DNA from: Actinomycetes bacterium
GTDB lineage: Bacteria; Actinomycetota; Actinomycetes; Mycobacteriales; Mycobacteriaceae
DNA: 64,000 bases
Assembly: GCA_023404955.1 (NCBI GenBank)
Contig: JAEXZY010000052.1
Location: 79,396 to 143,395 of the forward strand
Direction of reading: 5' to 3'
Shown: positions 8,467 through 16,090 of the stretch, piece after piece
How positions within the stretch are numbered: the first letter of the stretch is position 1
Layout of the letters: each line of letters begins with the position of its first letter
The notes under the pieces: model-generated
What the model was told of the DNA's origin: nothing
The model's database searches: none
The model's input: the letters and a program-made list of their open reading frames with translations, nothing else
Translations under genes and position numbers: made by a program

Positions 8467-9770
8467 AGGCCGGCCGTTGTGTCGGTCTGCCCGGCCAGCA
8501 TGTCGGCCCACAGCTGCGGGAATTCCGGCAGCGTCTTGGCGGTGGTGCCGATGTTCTCCACCTCGACACCGGGCACCCGCAGCCCGACGATCGCGCCGGC
8601 GGTGGCCATCCGGTGATCGGCATAGGAGTGCCAGACACCGCCGTGCATCACCTGGGCGGTGATCGTCAACCCGTCCTCGGTCTCCTCACACTGCCCGCCG
8701 ATCCGGTTGATCTCGGTGCTCAGCGCTGCCAGCCGGTCCGTCTCGTGCCCGCGCAGATGCGCGATCCCGCGCAGATGGCTCACCGATCCGGGGGTGGCCA
8801 GCGCGGCCATCGCCGCCACCGACGGTGCCAGCTCGCCGACGGCGCGCAGGTCGACGTCGACACCGTCGAAGGTCGCGGTGCCCTGCACCTCCAGGTAGGA
8901 GTCGCCGCGGCGGACGACCGCGCCGAACCCCTTCAGGATCGACAGGATCGTCTGAGCGGGTTGGACGCTGACATCGGGCCAGCCCGTCACGCGGACGGCG
9001 CCGCCGCTGACCACCGCGGCCGCCAAGAACGGCACCGAGTTCGACAGGTCCGGCTCGATAGCCCAGTCGCGGGCCGCGATCGGACCTGGGGAGACCCTCC
9101 ACCGATCGGGGGTGGAGTCGTCGACGGTGACACCGGCCTCGCGCAACATCGCGACGGTCATCGCGATGTGCGGCGCGGACGGCACCTCGGCGCCGGTGTG
9201 CACGATCTCGAGTCCCTCGTCGAACGCCGCACCCGAGAGCAGCAGCCCGGAGACGAACTGCGACGAGCCGGACGCGTCGATCTCGACGGTGCCCCCGCGC
9301 ACGTTCCCGGCGCCACGCACCTCGAACGGCAGACCGGTGCCGTCGACGCCGACACCGAGCCCGCGCAACCCGTCGAGCAGCGGTGCGATCGGCCGGGCGC
9401 GCGCCTGCTCATCACCGTCGAAGGTCACCGATTGCGAGCTCAGCGCCGCGACGGGTGGGAGGAACCGCAGCACCGTGCCGGCCAACCCGCAGTCGATGCG
9501 GGCGTCGGGCGGCGGTGTCAGTGTGCCGCTGATCGTCAGCGTGGTGGCATCGGCCGCGGACGCGTCGACCTGAAGACCGAGCGCCTGCAGTGCGGCGATC
9601 ATCAGGTCGGTGTCGCGGCTGCGCAACGCCCCCGAGACGGTCGAGGTGCCGCCGTCGGCCGCGGCGAGGGCGGCCAGCACCAGCGCCCGATTGGTCTGCG
9701 ACTTCGAGCCGGGCACCGTCACGGTGGCATGGACAGGGGTCGTCGTCGACGGGGCCGGCCAGGAGCTCAC
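8463..9770 (-). CDS. aroA: 5-enolpyruvylshikimate-3-phosphate synthase
   Basis: 435-aa EPSP synthase. It joins phosphoenolpyruvate to shikimate-3-phosphate in the sixth step of the shikimate pathway to chorismate. The substrate-binding PGSKSQTNRALVLAALA near residue 20 and the two-lobed repeated-fold length are diagnostic. The GTG start faces the SRAP gene 44 bp away, so promoters must overlap. It forms an operon with rsgA. A second shikimate enzyme, AroQ, lies at 19269, and chorismate-using EntC at 20549. Confidence 0.95.
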   Translation of the reverse strand: MSSWPAPSTTTPVHATVTVPGSKSQTNRALVLAALAAADGGTSTVSGALRSRDTDLMIAALQALGLQVDASAADATTLTISGTLTPPPDARIDCGLAGTVLRFLPPVAALSSQSVTFDGDEQARARPIAPLLDGLRGLGVGVDGTGLPFEVRGAGNVRGGTVEIDASGSSQFVSGLLLSGAAFDEGLEIVHTGAEVPSAPHIAMTVAMLREAGVTVDDSTPDRWRVSPGPIAARDWAIEPDLSNSVPFLAAAVVSGGAVRVTGWPDVSVQPAQTILSILKGFGAVVRRGDSYLEVQGTATFDGVDVDLRAVGELAPSVAAMAALATPGSVSHLRGIAHLRGHETDRLAALSTEINRIGGQCEETEDGLTITAQVMHGGVWHSYADHRMATAGAIVGLRVPGVEVENIGTTAKTLPEFPQLWADMLAGQTDTTAGL

Positions 9771-9814
9771 AGGTCCATTCTGGCGTGTCGTGGCTTTCTG
9801 CCACCATGGGGATC

Positions 9815-10567
9815 ATGTGCGGGCGATTCGCGGTGACCACCGATCCGGCGCTGCTGGCCGAGAAGATCAAGGCGATCGACGAGGCCACCTCCCAGGCGAA
9901 GGACCGACCCGCCGCGAATTACAACGTGGCGCCGACGACGACCGTCGCGACCGTCGTCAAGCGGCACTCCGATCCCGGTGACGAGTCGACGCGCCGGGTG
10001 CGGTTGATGCGCTGGGGTCTGGTGCCGCCGTGGGTCAAGGCCACCGACACCGGCGCCCCCGAGACCAAGGGGCCGCTGTTGATCAACGCCCGCTCCGACA
10101 AGGTCACCAGCTCGCCGGCGTTCCGCAGCTCTGCGAAGGCCAAGCGCTGCCTGGTGCCGATGGACGGCTGGTACGAGTGGCGCGGCGAGAAAGGCGCCAA
10201 GACACCGTTCTTCATGCACGCGACCGACGGCGAGCCGCTGTTCATGGCGGGCCTGTGGTCATCGTGGCGGCCCAAGGACTCTCCGAAGGACGCGCCCCCG
10301 CTGCTGAGCTGCACGATCATCACCACGGACGCGGCCGGCCCGCTGGCCGAGATCCATGACCGCATGCCGTTGACGATCAGCGCCGGCGACTGGGACCACT
10401 GGCTGGATCCGGACGCCCCGATCGACGAGGGGCTGCTGCGTGGCCACGGCGATCTGGACCGCATCGAGATTCGCGAGGTGTCACGTCTGGTCAACAGCGT
10501 GCGCAACAACGGGCCGGAGTTGATCGAGCCCGTCGAGCCGCAGGCCGAGCAGGGCACCCTGCTGTGA
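9815..10567 (+). CDS. SRAP-domain abasic-site DNA-crosslink protein (HMCES/YedK type)
   Basis: 250-aa SOS-response-associated peptidase family protein. The start is fixed at the second ATG because the family needs Cys at position 2 (MCGRF): after Met removal this Cys bonds covalently to abasic sites in single-stranded DNA and shields them. Other conserved parts are the Asn of NYNVAP, the Glu of DGWYEWRG and the His of HDRMP. An upstream ATG at 9806 would bury the Cys. It is coupled to the following methyltransferase by a GTGA overlap. Rv3226c is the positional homologue. Confidence 0.93.
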   Translation: MCGRFAVTTDPALLAEKIKAIDEATSQAKDRPAANYNVAPTTTVATVVKRHSDPGDESTRRVRLMRWGLVPPWVKATDTGAPETKGPLLINARSDKVTSSPAFRSSAKAKRCLVPMDGWYEWRGEKGAKTPFFMHATDGEPLFMAGLWSSWRPKDSPKDAPPLLSCTIITTDAAGPLAEIHDRMPLTISAGDWDHWLDPDAPIDEGLLRGHGDLDRIEIREVSRLVNSVRNNGPELIEPVEPQAEQGTLL

Positions 10568-12069
10568 GTCGTCCGCTGTCGGACCCGGCGGTGCTCGACA
10601 CCCTGGCCGAGGATCTGGCGGCTGCGCAGTACACCACCGACGGGGTGGGCGAGTTGCTCGGCGCCGACGCCGGCGGCGCGTTCAGCAGGGGACTGTGGTG
10701 GTCGGCGCTGAGGGCCGTGGACCGGGCGCCCGTTGCGGCTCAGCCGTTGGCAACGCTCGTTCGATTGTTCCTGCTGGGTGCCGACGAGTCCCGTGAGCGT
10801 GTCGCTGCGGCATTCCCGCGCACCGGTGTCGACGCGTTGCTCGCGGCCGGCGTCGTGGAACACACCGGCGCGGATTCCGTGGCGGCCGTGCTGGACATCC
10901 GGCCACACAGCGACGGGTCGCGCGACTTCCTGGTCGTGTCCGACCAGGACGCGGCATTGCGTCCCGGGCCCGTCAGCCACGATCACGTTCTCGGTATCGG
11001 TGGCGCGTCGATCTCGTTGGCGCACGCGGTGATTCGTTCGCACGTCGGCCGCGCGCTGGACGTCGGCACCGGCTGCGGCATCCAGGCGCTGCACTTGGCG
11101 GGGCACTGCGACGAGGTCGTCGCCACCGACACGAACGACCGAGCTCTCGCGTTGGCGGCAGCGACGGCTCGGCTCAACGGCATGTCCTGGGACCTGCGGG
11201 CGGGCAGCCTGTTCGAACCCGTCGCGGGGGAGCGGTTCGACCTGATCGTGTCCAACCCGCCGTTCGTGGTCGGGGTGGGGGACCTGGACTACATCTACCG
11301 CGACTCCGGAATGGTCGGAGACGCACTGTGCGAGAGCATGATTCGTCAGGTCCGTGAGCATCTCGAGCCGGGCGGCACCGCGCAGATCATGGCGAACTGG
11401 ATCGTGCGCGACGGGCAGGACTGGCGCGAGCGGGTAAGGGGCTGGCTCGACGGCAGCGGATTGCATGCGTGGGTGGTGCAGCGAGAGTTCGCCGACCCGA
11501 TCAGCTACGTCTCGCTGTGGACCTCCGACGCGGGGGAGTTGCCCGAAGACGCGGCGCGCCGCGGCGGGCGCTGGCTGGACTGGTTCGACGCCGAGGGCAT
11601 CTCCGGGGTGGGCATGGGCATGGTCGTGGTGCGTGCACCACGCCGCGGCGAGGGCCGCCCCGAGCAGATCTTCGAGGAGATCACCGGCGCCGACGAACAG
11701 TTGACCGGCCCCGAGGTCGAGGCGTTCTTCGCCCGGCGTGAGTACCTGCACCGCACCACCGACGACCAGCTCCTCGGCACCCGGCTGACCACCGCGCCCG
11801 TGTTCCTCGAGGAACAGTCCCTGCCCGGCCCGGACGGCTGGCAGACCGTCGGCGCCGCCGTCCGTCGCCCCGGCGGACCAGGTGCCGTCATCGGCGTCGA
11901 CGAGGTGTCCCGCGCGCTGTTCGCGGGATGCCGCGGCGAGGTGCCGCTGGGCACGCTGATCGAGCTGCTCGCCGCCCACCACGGCGTCGACGCCGACGCG
12001 CTGGCCAGCGCCGCGATGCCGGTCGTGAGGGAAGCGATCGGCCGCGGCATCCTCTACGAGGCGCGATAG
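10564..12069 (+). CDS. class I SAM-dependent methyltransferase, RsmC/PrmC-like core
   Basis: 501 aa. Residues 1-150 form an all-helical N-terminal domain, then VGTGCGIQALHLAGH (SAM motif I, about residue 165) and SNPPFVVG (about 229), the NPPF/Y motif of enzymes that methylate an amide or exocyclic nitrogen. A further 200-residue C-terminal domain rich in Glu/Arg follows. The actinobacterial DUF7059/DUF7782-type architecture fits. The target (rRNA, release-factor glutamine or DNA base) is not known. The start GTG overlaps the SRAP stop by four bases, so the two are co-translated. Its end overlaps the convergent methyltransferase by 16 bp. Confidence 0.82.
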   Translation: MSRPLSDPAVLDTLAEDLAAAQYTTDGVGELLGADAGGAFSRGLWWSALRAVDRAPVAAQPLATLVRLFLLGADESRERVAAAFPRTGVDALLAAGVVEHTGADSVAAVLDIRPHSDGSRDFLVVSDQDAALRPGPVSHDHVLGIGGASISLAHAVIRSHVGRALDVGTGCGIQALHLAGHCDEVVATDTNDRALALAAATARLNGMSWDLRAGSLFEPVAGERFDLIVSNPPFVVGVGDLDYIYRDSGMVGDALCESMIRQVREHLEPGGTAQIMANWIVRDGQDWRERVRGWLDGSGLHAWVVQREFADPISYVSLWTSDAGELPEDAARRGGRWLDWFDAEGISGVGMGMVVVRAPRRGEGRPEQIFEEITGADEQLTGPEVEAFFARREYLHRTTDDQLLGTRLTTAPVFLEEQSLPGPDGWQTVGAAVRRPGGPGAVIGVDEVSRALFAGCRGEVPLGTLIELLAAHHGVDADALASAAMPVVREAIGRGILYEAR

Positions 12070-12821
12070 ATGGCGGTCACGACGACGTAGTGAGACGTGA
12101 CAGTGACGGCTCCCGACGGTGCGGCGTGCCGTTGCAGCGCCGCGGTGAATGCATCCGTGAGGTCCTGGCGCGCTGAGCCGGCGCGGGCGAAGGTCGCGAC
12201 GTGCATCGGCGAACCGGTCTGTAGCCACTCCAGTCCGTCGGCGGTCGACGGGAACTCCCAGCGGTGTTCGCCGTGGTCGACGGCGACGTCGTCGAACTGC
12301 GCGAGCCGCTGCGCGACGATGCGCTCGTCACCCCACTGATCGGGGGTGAATGGCGCCGGCGGGGGCGCACCGAGGACCTCGACGATCGGGTCGAAGAACG
12401 GATTGCTCCCGCGTCGCACCCACGCCGAAAATGCCAGCACGCCAGAGGGTTTGAGGAGCCGGGCGATCTCGGGGACCTGTCGGTCGGGGTCGACGAAGAT
12501 GATGCCCATGTTGGACACGGCGACGTCGAAGGACGACGCCGGGAGCCCGGTGTCGGAGGCGTCACCGACGGTCCAGGTGATGTCGGGAGCCCGCTGCGTG
12601 GCGAGGTCGATCAGCTCGGTGGTGACGTCCACGCCGGTGACGTGCGCGCCGGCGGCGGCAGCCGCCCGCGCGGCGCTGCCGGTGCCGCAGGCGAGATCGA
12701 CCACCTCGGCGTCCGCCAGTGGGATTCGGCGCCCGGCGGCGTCGACCACCCGTGATGCGATGTGCGCGATGCGGTCACCCACGGCGTCGTAACGACCACC
12801 GGCCCAGATCGACGAGCTCAT
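12054..12821 (-). CDS. class I SAM-dependent methyltransferase (UbiE/type 11)
   Basis: 255-aa small-molecule methyltransferase. VVDLACGTGSAARAAAAAG (motif I, about residue 43) and SNMGIIFVDPDRQVPEIARLLKPSGVLAFSAWV (split over motifs IV-V) are typical of type-11 enzymes. The ATG at 12821 opens MSSSIWAGGRYDAVGDRI, the usual start for this group; a longer frame upstream has no support. The substrate is unknown. It converges on and overlaps the preceding gene. The 181 bp between its start and the SDR gene hold no convincing gene. Confidence 0.82.
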   Translation of the reverse strand: MSSSIWAGGRYDAVGDRIAHIASRVVDAAGRRIPLADAEVVDLACGTGSAARAAAAAGAHVTGVDVTTELIDLATQRAPDITWTVGDASDTGLPASSFDVAVSNMGIIFVDPDRQVPEIARLLKPSGVLAFSAWVRRGSNPFFDPIVEVLGAPPPAPFTPDQWGDERIVAQRLAQFDDVAVDHGEHRWEFPSTADGLEWLQTGSPMHVATFARAGSARQDLTDAFTAALQRHAAPSGAVTVTSHYVVVTAIYRAS

Positions 12822-13002
12822 GTCGACCAGCGTGCCACGATGGATCGATGAGCGAGTTCGCGGTCCATCGCCTGCGCTGCCGCGGGTGTGCACGCGCGGT
12901 TCGGCAAGCCGTCGCGGGTGACCTGACCGCACTCTCAGCGAGTGAGAAGCCACGGCTGTGGATCCCGCGAGATCACGACCGGGAATGGTATTCCGCGGAT
13001 AG

Positions 13003-13848
13003 TCAGGGCTGGTTGTAGCCGGGCGGGTTCGCCGCGTCGACCCAGAAGTCCACGCCCAGCTCCGAACCCGGGATGCAGTCGTACACCGAGAGGTCGGTGA
13101 CCCCCGACTCCAGCAGGACGTCCTCGCAGAGCAGCGTGTTACCGGTGTAGGAGGATGGCTTGGTCAGGATCGCGTACGCCGCATCGGAGTACACCTCCGG
13201 CTTGCGGGAGCGCGCCATGGCCTCGTCCCCGCCGAGGAGGTTCTGCACCGCGGCGGTGGCCACCATCGTGCGCGGCCACAGCGTGTTCGACGCGATGCCC
13301 GCCTCTCGCATCTCTTCGGCAATGCCCAACGCGCACAACGTCATTCCGAACTTCGCCATCATGTAGGGCGTCGGCTTGAGCCACTGGGACTCCAGCAGCA
13401 CCGGCGGGGACAGCGTCAGGATGTGCGGATTCTCCCGGCCCTTCATGTGCGGGATGCAGGCTTGGGACACCGCGTAGGTGCCGCGCACCTGGATGCCGTT
13501 CATCAGATCGAAGCGCTTGAGCGGCACGTCCTCGATCGACCCCAGATTGATGGCCGAGGCGTTGTTGACGCAGATGTCGATGCCGCCGAATTGTTCGACC
13601 GCCGCGGCGACGGCTGCCGCCACCGAGTCGCCGTCGCGGACGTCGCCGACGATCGGCAACGCCTGACCGCCGACCTCTTCGATCTCCTTGGCCGCGGTGT
13701 AGATGGTGCCCGGCAGCTTCGGGTGCGGCTCAGCGGTCTTGGCGACCAGCGCGATGTTGGCGCCGTCGGAGGCGACCCGTTTGGCGATCGCCAGCCCGAT
13801 ACCGCGGCTGGCTCCGGAGATGAACATCGTTTTTCCCGCGAGTGACAT
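13003..13848 (-). CDS. short-chain dehydrogenase/reductase (HSDL2-like, Rv3224 homologue)
   Basis: 281-aa NAD(P)-dependent SDR: SGASRGIGLAIAK cofactor motif near residue 12, NNAS at about 95, and the long insert AKTAEPHPKLPGTIYTAA that marks the hydroxysteroid-dehydrogenase-like-2 group. The usual catalytic Ser-Tyr-Lys is represented by LTLSPP and PYMMAKFGM. ATG 13848 is chosen; GTG 13857 is in frame nine bases earlier. The physiological substrate is unknown, probably lipid or fatty acyl. It lies eleven bp downstream of the YbaK-like gene on the same strand and may be co-transcribed. Confidence 0.88.
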   Translation of the reverse strand: MSLAGKTMFISGASRGIGLAIAKRVASDGANIALVAKTAEPHPKLPGTIYTAAKEIEEVGGQALPIVGDVRDGDSVAAAVAAAVEQFGGIDICVNNASAINLGSIEDVPLKRFDLMNGIQVRGTYAVSQACIPHMKGRENPHILTLSPPVLLESQWLKPTPYMMAKFGMTLCALGIAEEMREAGIASNTLWPRTMVATAAVQNLLGGDEAMARSRKPEVYSDAAYAILTKPSSYTGNTLLCEDVLLESGVTDLSVYDCIPGSELGVDFWVDAANPPGYNQP

Positions 13849-13858
13849 GGGCTTCACC

Positions 13859-14362
13859 CTAGAGCGCGGTGATCTCGGCGGTGACCGCGTTGGTCAGTCG
13901 GATCAGATCCCGGGGATCCAGCGCGACGTCGAGGCCCCGCTTGCCGGCGCTGCACAGCACCCGGTCCCAGCGCAGTGCCGAGGAGTCCACCACGGTCGGC
14001 AAGGCTCTGCGCTGCCCCAGCGGCGAGATCCCACCGACCACGTATCCGCTCGAGCGCTGCGCCGCGGCGGGATCTGCCATGGTCGCCTTCGGTGCTCCCA
14101 GCGCCGCCGCGGCGGCCTTCAGCGACAGCTTCGACGGCACGGGCAGCACCGCGACGCCGAGGCCTTTCGGCAGCGCCACCACCAGCGTCTTGAAGATCTG
14201 TTCAGCGACCAGACCGTCACCGCCGTCACGCGTCAGCTCGTCGACCGCCTCGTCGCCGAAGGCTTCCGTGCGGGGGTCGTGCCGGTAGGCCAGCACAGTG
14301 TGAGGTACGCCCGCCGCCACCAGGGCGGCGATCGCCGGTGTCGCTGCGCGGGCCACCGGCAC
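13859..14362 (-). CDS. YbaK/ProX-type aminoacyl-tRNA deacylase
   Basis: About 167 aa. It carries TPAIAALVAAGVPHTVLAYRHDP followed by EQIFKTLV, KLSLKAAAAALG and the GYVVGGISPLGQRR loop (split here), all hallmarks of YbaK proteins that hydrolyse Cys-tRNAPro formed by prolyl-tRNA synthetase error. The start is uncertain: GTG 14362 or GTG 14356 gives the family length of about 160. The frame stays open upstream to 14698 on the strand opposite sigH, and that extra part looks like antisense. The SigH-type promoter lies just upstream of the chosen start. Confidence 0.78.
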   Translation of the reverse strand: MPVARAATPAIAALVAAGVPHTVLAYRHDPRTEAFGDEAVDELTRDGGDGLVAEQIFKTLVVALPKGLGVAVLPVPSKLSLKAAAAALGAPKATMADPAAAQRSSGYVVGGISPLGQRRALPTVVDSSALRWDRVLCSAGKRGLDVALDPRDLIRLTNAVTAEITAL

Positions 14363-14387
14363 AGCGTACGGATCAGCGAATACCACC

Positions 14388-14414
14388 GGGAACACGTCCG
14401 CCGCTGCCGCTGTT
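14388..14414 (+). promoter_or_regulatory. SigH-type promoter, probable autoregulation of sigH
   Basis: GGGAACA at 14388-14394, then 17 bases, then GTT at 14412-14414. This fits the mycobacterial SigH consensus GGGAAY-N16-18-GTT. Transcription would begin near 14420, about 165 bases before the sigH ATG at 14589. SigH is known to drive its own operon. The site lies opposite the longer reading of the YbaK frame, which argues for the short YbaK start. Confidence 0.7.
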
Positions 14415-14588
14415 GTCTCGATCAGCTGTGCTGGTGTTCGGGGCAGCAGGAAGTCGTCAGTCGTGACCTCTAGGATCGACAGAAGGGGATACATGGTGCC
14501 AACGTTGGCCGTAGAGGCTCCGTTGCGTCTGGTGCGTCTGCCGGACCGCCTCGATGGCGCCGCAACAGAAGGGACGGTGTTCCTGAGC

Positions 14589-15254
14589 ATGACTGACACC
14601 GACGGGTCGGCCGCCGAGGCCACCCTCGATCCAGACACGAAGCCCGCAGCCGAGGAGACGGACGCCGAGCTGACCGCTCGCTTCGAGCGGGACGCCATTC
14701 CGCTGCTCGACCAGCTCTACGGCGGCGCGCTGCGCATGACGCGCAATCCCGCCGACGCCGAGGACCTGCTGCAGGAAACCATGGTCAAGGCCTACGCCGG
14801 GTTCCGCTCGTTCCGGGCGGGCACCAACCTCAAAGCGTGGCTCTACCGGATCCTGACGAACACCTACATCAACAGCTACCGCAAGAAGCAGCGCCAGCCG
14901 TCGGAGTACCCCACGGAGGAGATCACCGACTGGCAGCTGGCAGCCAACGCCGAGCACACCTCGACGGGGCTGCGGTCCGCCGAGGTCGAGGCGCTGGAGT
15001 TGCTGCCCGACAGTGAGATCAAGGAAGCCCTGCAGGCGCTGCCCGAAGAGTTCCGGATGGCCGTCTACTACGCCGACGTCGAGGGCTTCCCCTACAAGGA
15101 GATCGCCGAGATCATGGATACGCCGATAGGGACGGTGATGTCGCGGCTGCACCGCGGCAGGCGCCAATTGCGCGAGTTGTTGGCTGATGTGGCCCGCGAC
15201 CGCGGCTTCATCCGAGGCCAGCAGGCCGACGCAACCCAGGAGGTCACGTCATGA
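14589..15254 (+). CDS. sigH: ECF sigma factor SigH (heat and oxidative stress)
   Basis: 221-aa extracytoplasmic-function sigma factor. Region 2 contains NPADAEDLLQETMVKAYAGF and region 4 EIAEIMDTPIGTVMSRLHRG (helix-turn-helix). SigH directs thioredoxin, heat-shock and other thiol-stress genes and is released when RshA is oxidised. Conservation with M. tuberculosis SigH starts at ELTARFERDAIPLL. ATG 14589 is preferred; GTG 14577, with GAAGGG six bases before it, and ATG 14493 are in-frame alternatives. The TGA overlaps the rshA ATG (ATGA), coupling sigma and anti-sigma. Confidence 0.95.
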   Translation: MTDTDGSAAEATLDPDTKPAAEETDAELTARFERDAIPLLDQLYGGALRMTRNPADAEDLLQETMVKAYAGFRSFRAGTNLKAWLYRILTNTYINSYRKKQRQPSEYPTEEITDWQLAANAEHTSTGLRSAEVEALELLPDSEIKEALQALPEEFRMAVYYADVEGFPYKEIAEIMDTPIGTVMSRLHRGRRQLRELLADVARDRGFIRGQQADATQEVTS

Positions 15255-15565
15255 GCGGCACGCAGGGCGGGTCCGACCAGGACCGCTGGACCCCGCCGAT
15301 CGGCCCGATCGATCCCGAGCATCCCGAATGCGCCGCGGTGATCGCGGAGGTGTGGACGCTGCTCGACGGCGAATGCACCGTCGAGACCCGCGACCGGCTG
15401 CGTCAGCACCTCGAAGACTGCCCGACCTGCCTGCGCCATTACGGCATCGAGGAGAGGGTCAAGAACCTGATCGCCACGAAGTGCAGTGGTGAGCGCGCTC
15501 CGGAGAGCCTGCGGGAGCGGCTGCGCATCCAGATCAGCCAGACCACGATCATCCGCGGAGGCTGA
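15251..15565 (+). CDS. rshA: zinc-associated anti-sigma factor RshA
   Basis: 104-aa cytoplasmic anti-sigma factor that holds SigH inactive under reducing conditions. The ZAS redox motif HLEDCPTC (His53, Cys57, Cys60) is intact, with Cys27 as the likely fourth ligand. Oxidation of these cysteines ejects zinc and frees SigH. It is translationally coupled to sigH by the ATGA overlap. A strong hairpin 18 bp downstream ends the unit. Confidence 0.95.
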   Translation: MSGTQGGSDQDRWTPPIGPIDPEHPECAAVIAEVWTLLDGECTVETRDRLRQHLEDCPTCLRHYGIEERVKNLIATKCSGERAPESLRERLRIQISQTTIIRGG

Positions 15566-15583
15566 CCGAGGGCTGATCCCACG

Positions 15584-15631
15584 AACGACGAACCGCCCGG
15601 CTCCGATGAGGAGTCCGGGCGGTTCGTCGTT
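15584..15631. terminator. hairpin terminator between convergent rshA and bL37 genes
   Basis: A 17-bp perfect inverted repeat, AACGACGAACCGCCCGG (15584-15600) and its complement (15615-15631), with a 14-base loop that can pair further (CTCC/GGAG). The rightward arm ends in TTGATC, the leftward in TCGTGGG, so the T-tract is poor on both strands. Its place between convergent genes supports a shared terminator. Confidence 0.75.
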
Positions 15632-15642
15632 GATCAGGTGCG

Positions 15643-15735
15643 TCAGCGCACTGACTTCGACCCGCAGTTGGGTCGCTTGCCGTGATTGGCCTTGCTGTGC
15701 TTCCGATCGCGCTTCTTACGGCCCCGCTTGGCCAT
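15643..15735 (-). CDS. small ribosomal protein bL37
   Basis: 30-aa highly basic protein beginning MAKRGRKKRDRKHSKANHGK and continuing RPNCGSKSVR. It matches bL37, the tiny mycobacterial 50S protein found in ribosome structures between 23S rRNA domains. Published forms are, from memory, about 24 residues ending soon after KRPN, so the last six or seven residues, with a Cys, look like an extension. ATG 15735 lies five bases after GGAGGTAG; ATG 15738 is the adjacent alternative. It is convergent to rshA. It is easily missed because of its size. Confidence 0.9.
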   Translation of the reverse strand: MAKRGRKKRDRKHSKANHGKRPNCGSKSVR

Positions 15736-15859
15736 CATCTACCTCCGAATTACTCGACTGATTGCAGCCATTGTCTCACGGGCCGGTTGGTGCTCTGTCC
15801 ACAGCCGGGTGTGGTTCGATAGACCGGACAAGACGCCGGTGGATGAGTGGGGTTGGAAG

Positions 15860-16075
15860 ATGGCCGAGGACGTTCGCGCGGAAATCGTGGCCAGTGTGCT
15901 CGAGGTCGTGGTCAGCGAGGGCGATCAGATCGGTGCAGGCGACACGCTGGTGCTGCTCGAGTCGATGAAGATGGAGATCCCGGTGCTCGCCGAGGTCGCC
16001 GGCACGGTCAGCAAGGTCAGCGTCTCGGTCGGCGACGTCATCCAGGCCGGCGATCTCATCGCCGTCATCAGCTAG
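15860..16075 (+). CDS. single-domain biotinyl/lipoyl attachment protein (TB7.3 type)
   Basis: 71-aa protein that is essentially one biotinyl domain. ESMKME carries the acceptor Lys37. Near-identical to Rv3221c (TB7.3), a biotinylated protein that may serve as a free-standing carboxyl carrier; its partner carboxylase is not in this window. The start ATG 15860 has the family's MAEDVRAEIVASVLEVVV opening. It lies 15 bp before pdtaS and is probably co-transcribed with it. Confidence 0.93.
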   Translation: MAEDVRAEIVASVLEVVVSEGDQIGAGDTLVLLESMKMEIPVLAEVAGTVSKVSVSVGDVIQAGDLIAVIS

Positions 16076-16090
16076 CGACACAGCAGGTCC

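Noticed and set aside
9919..12228. 769-codon minus frame
   Set aside because: Antisense to the SRAP and methyltransferase genes, both of which have diagnostic motifs and coupled starts.
12848..13018. 56-codon + frame with CRGCARAVRQAVAG, vaguely like a heavy-metal CxxC domain
   Set aside because: No ribosome binding site, overlaps the SDR 3' end, and the rest does not resemble the metal-binding fold.
14363..14698. N-terminal extension of the YbaK frame
   Set aside because: Antisense to sigH and its promoter; adds residues unlike the family and exceeds its usual length.
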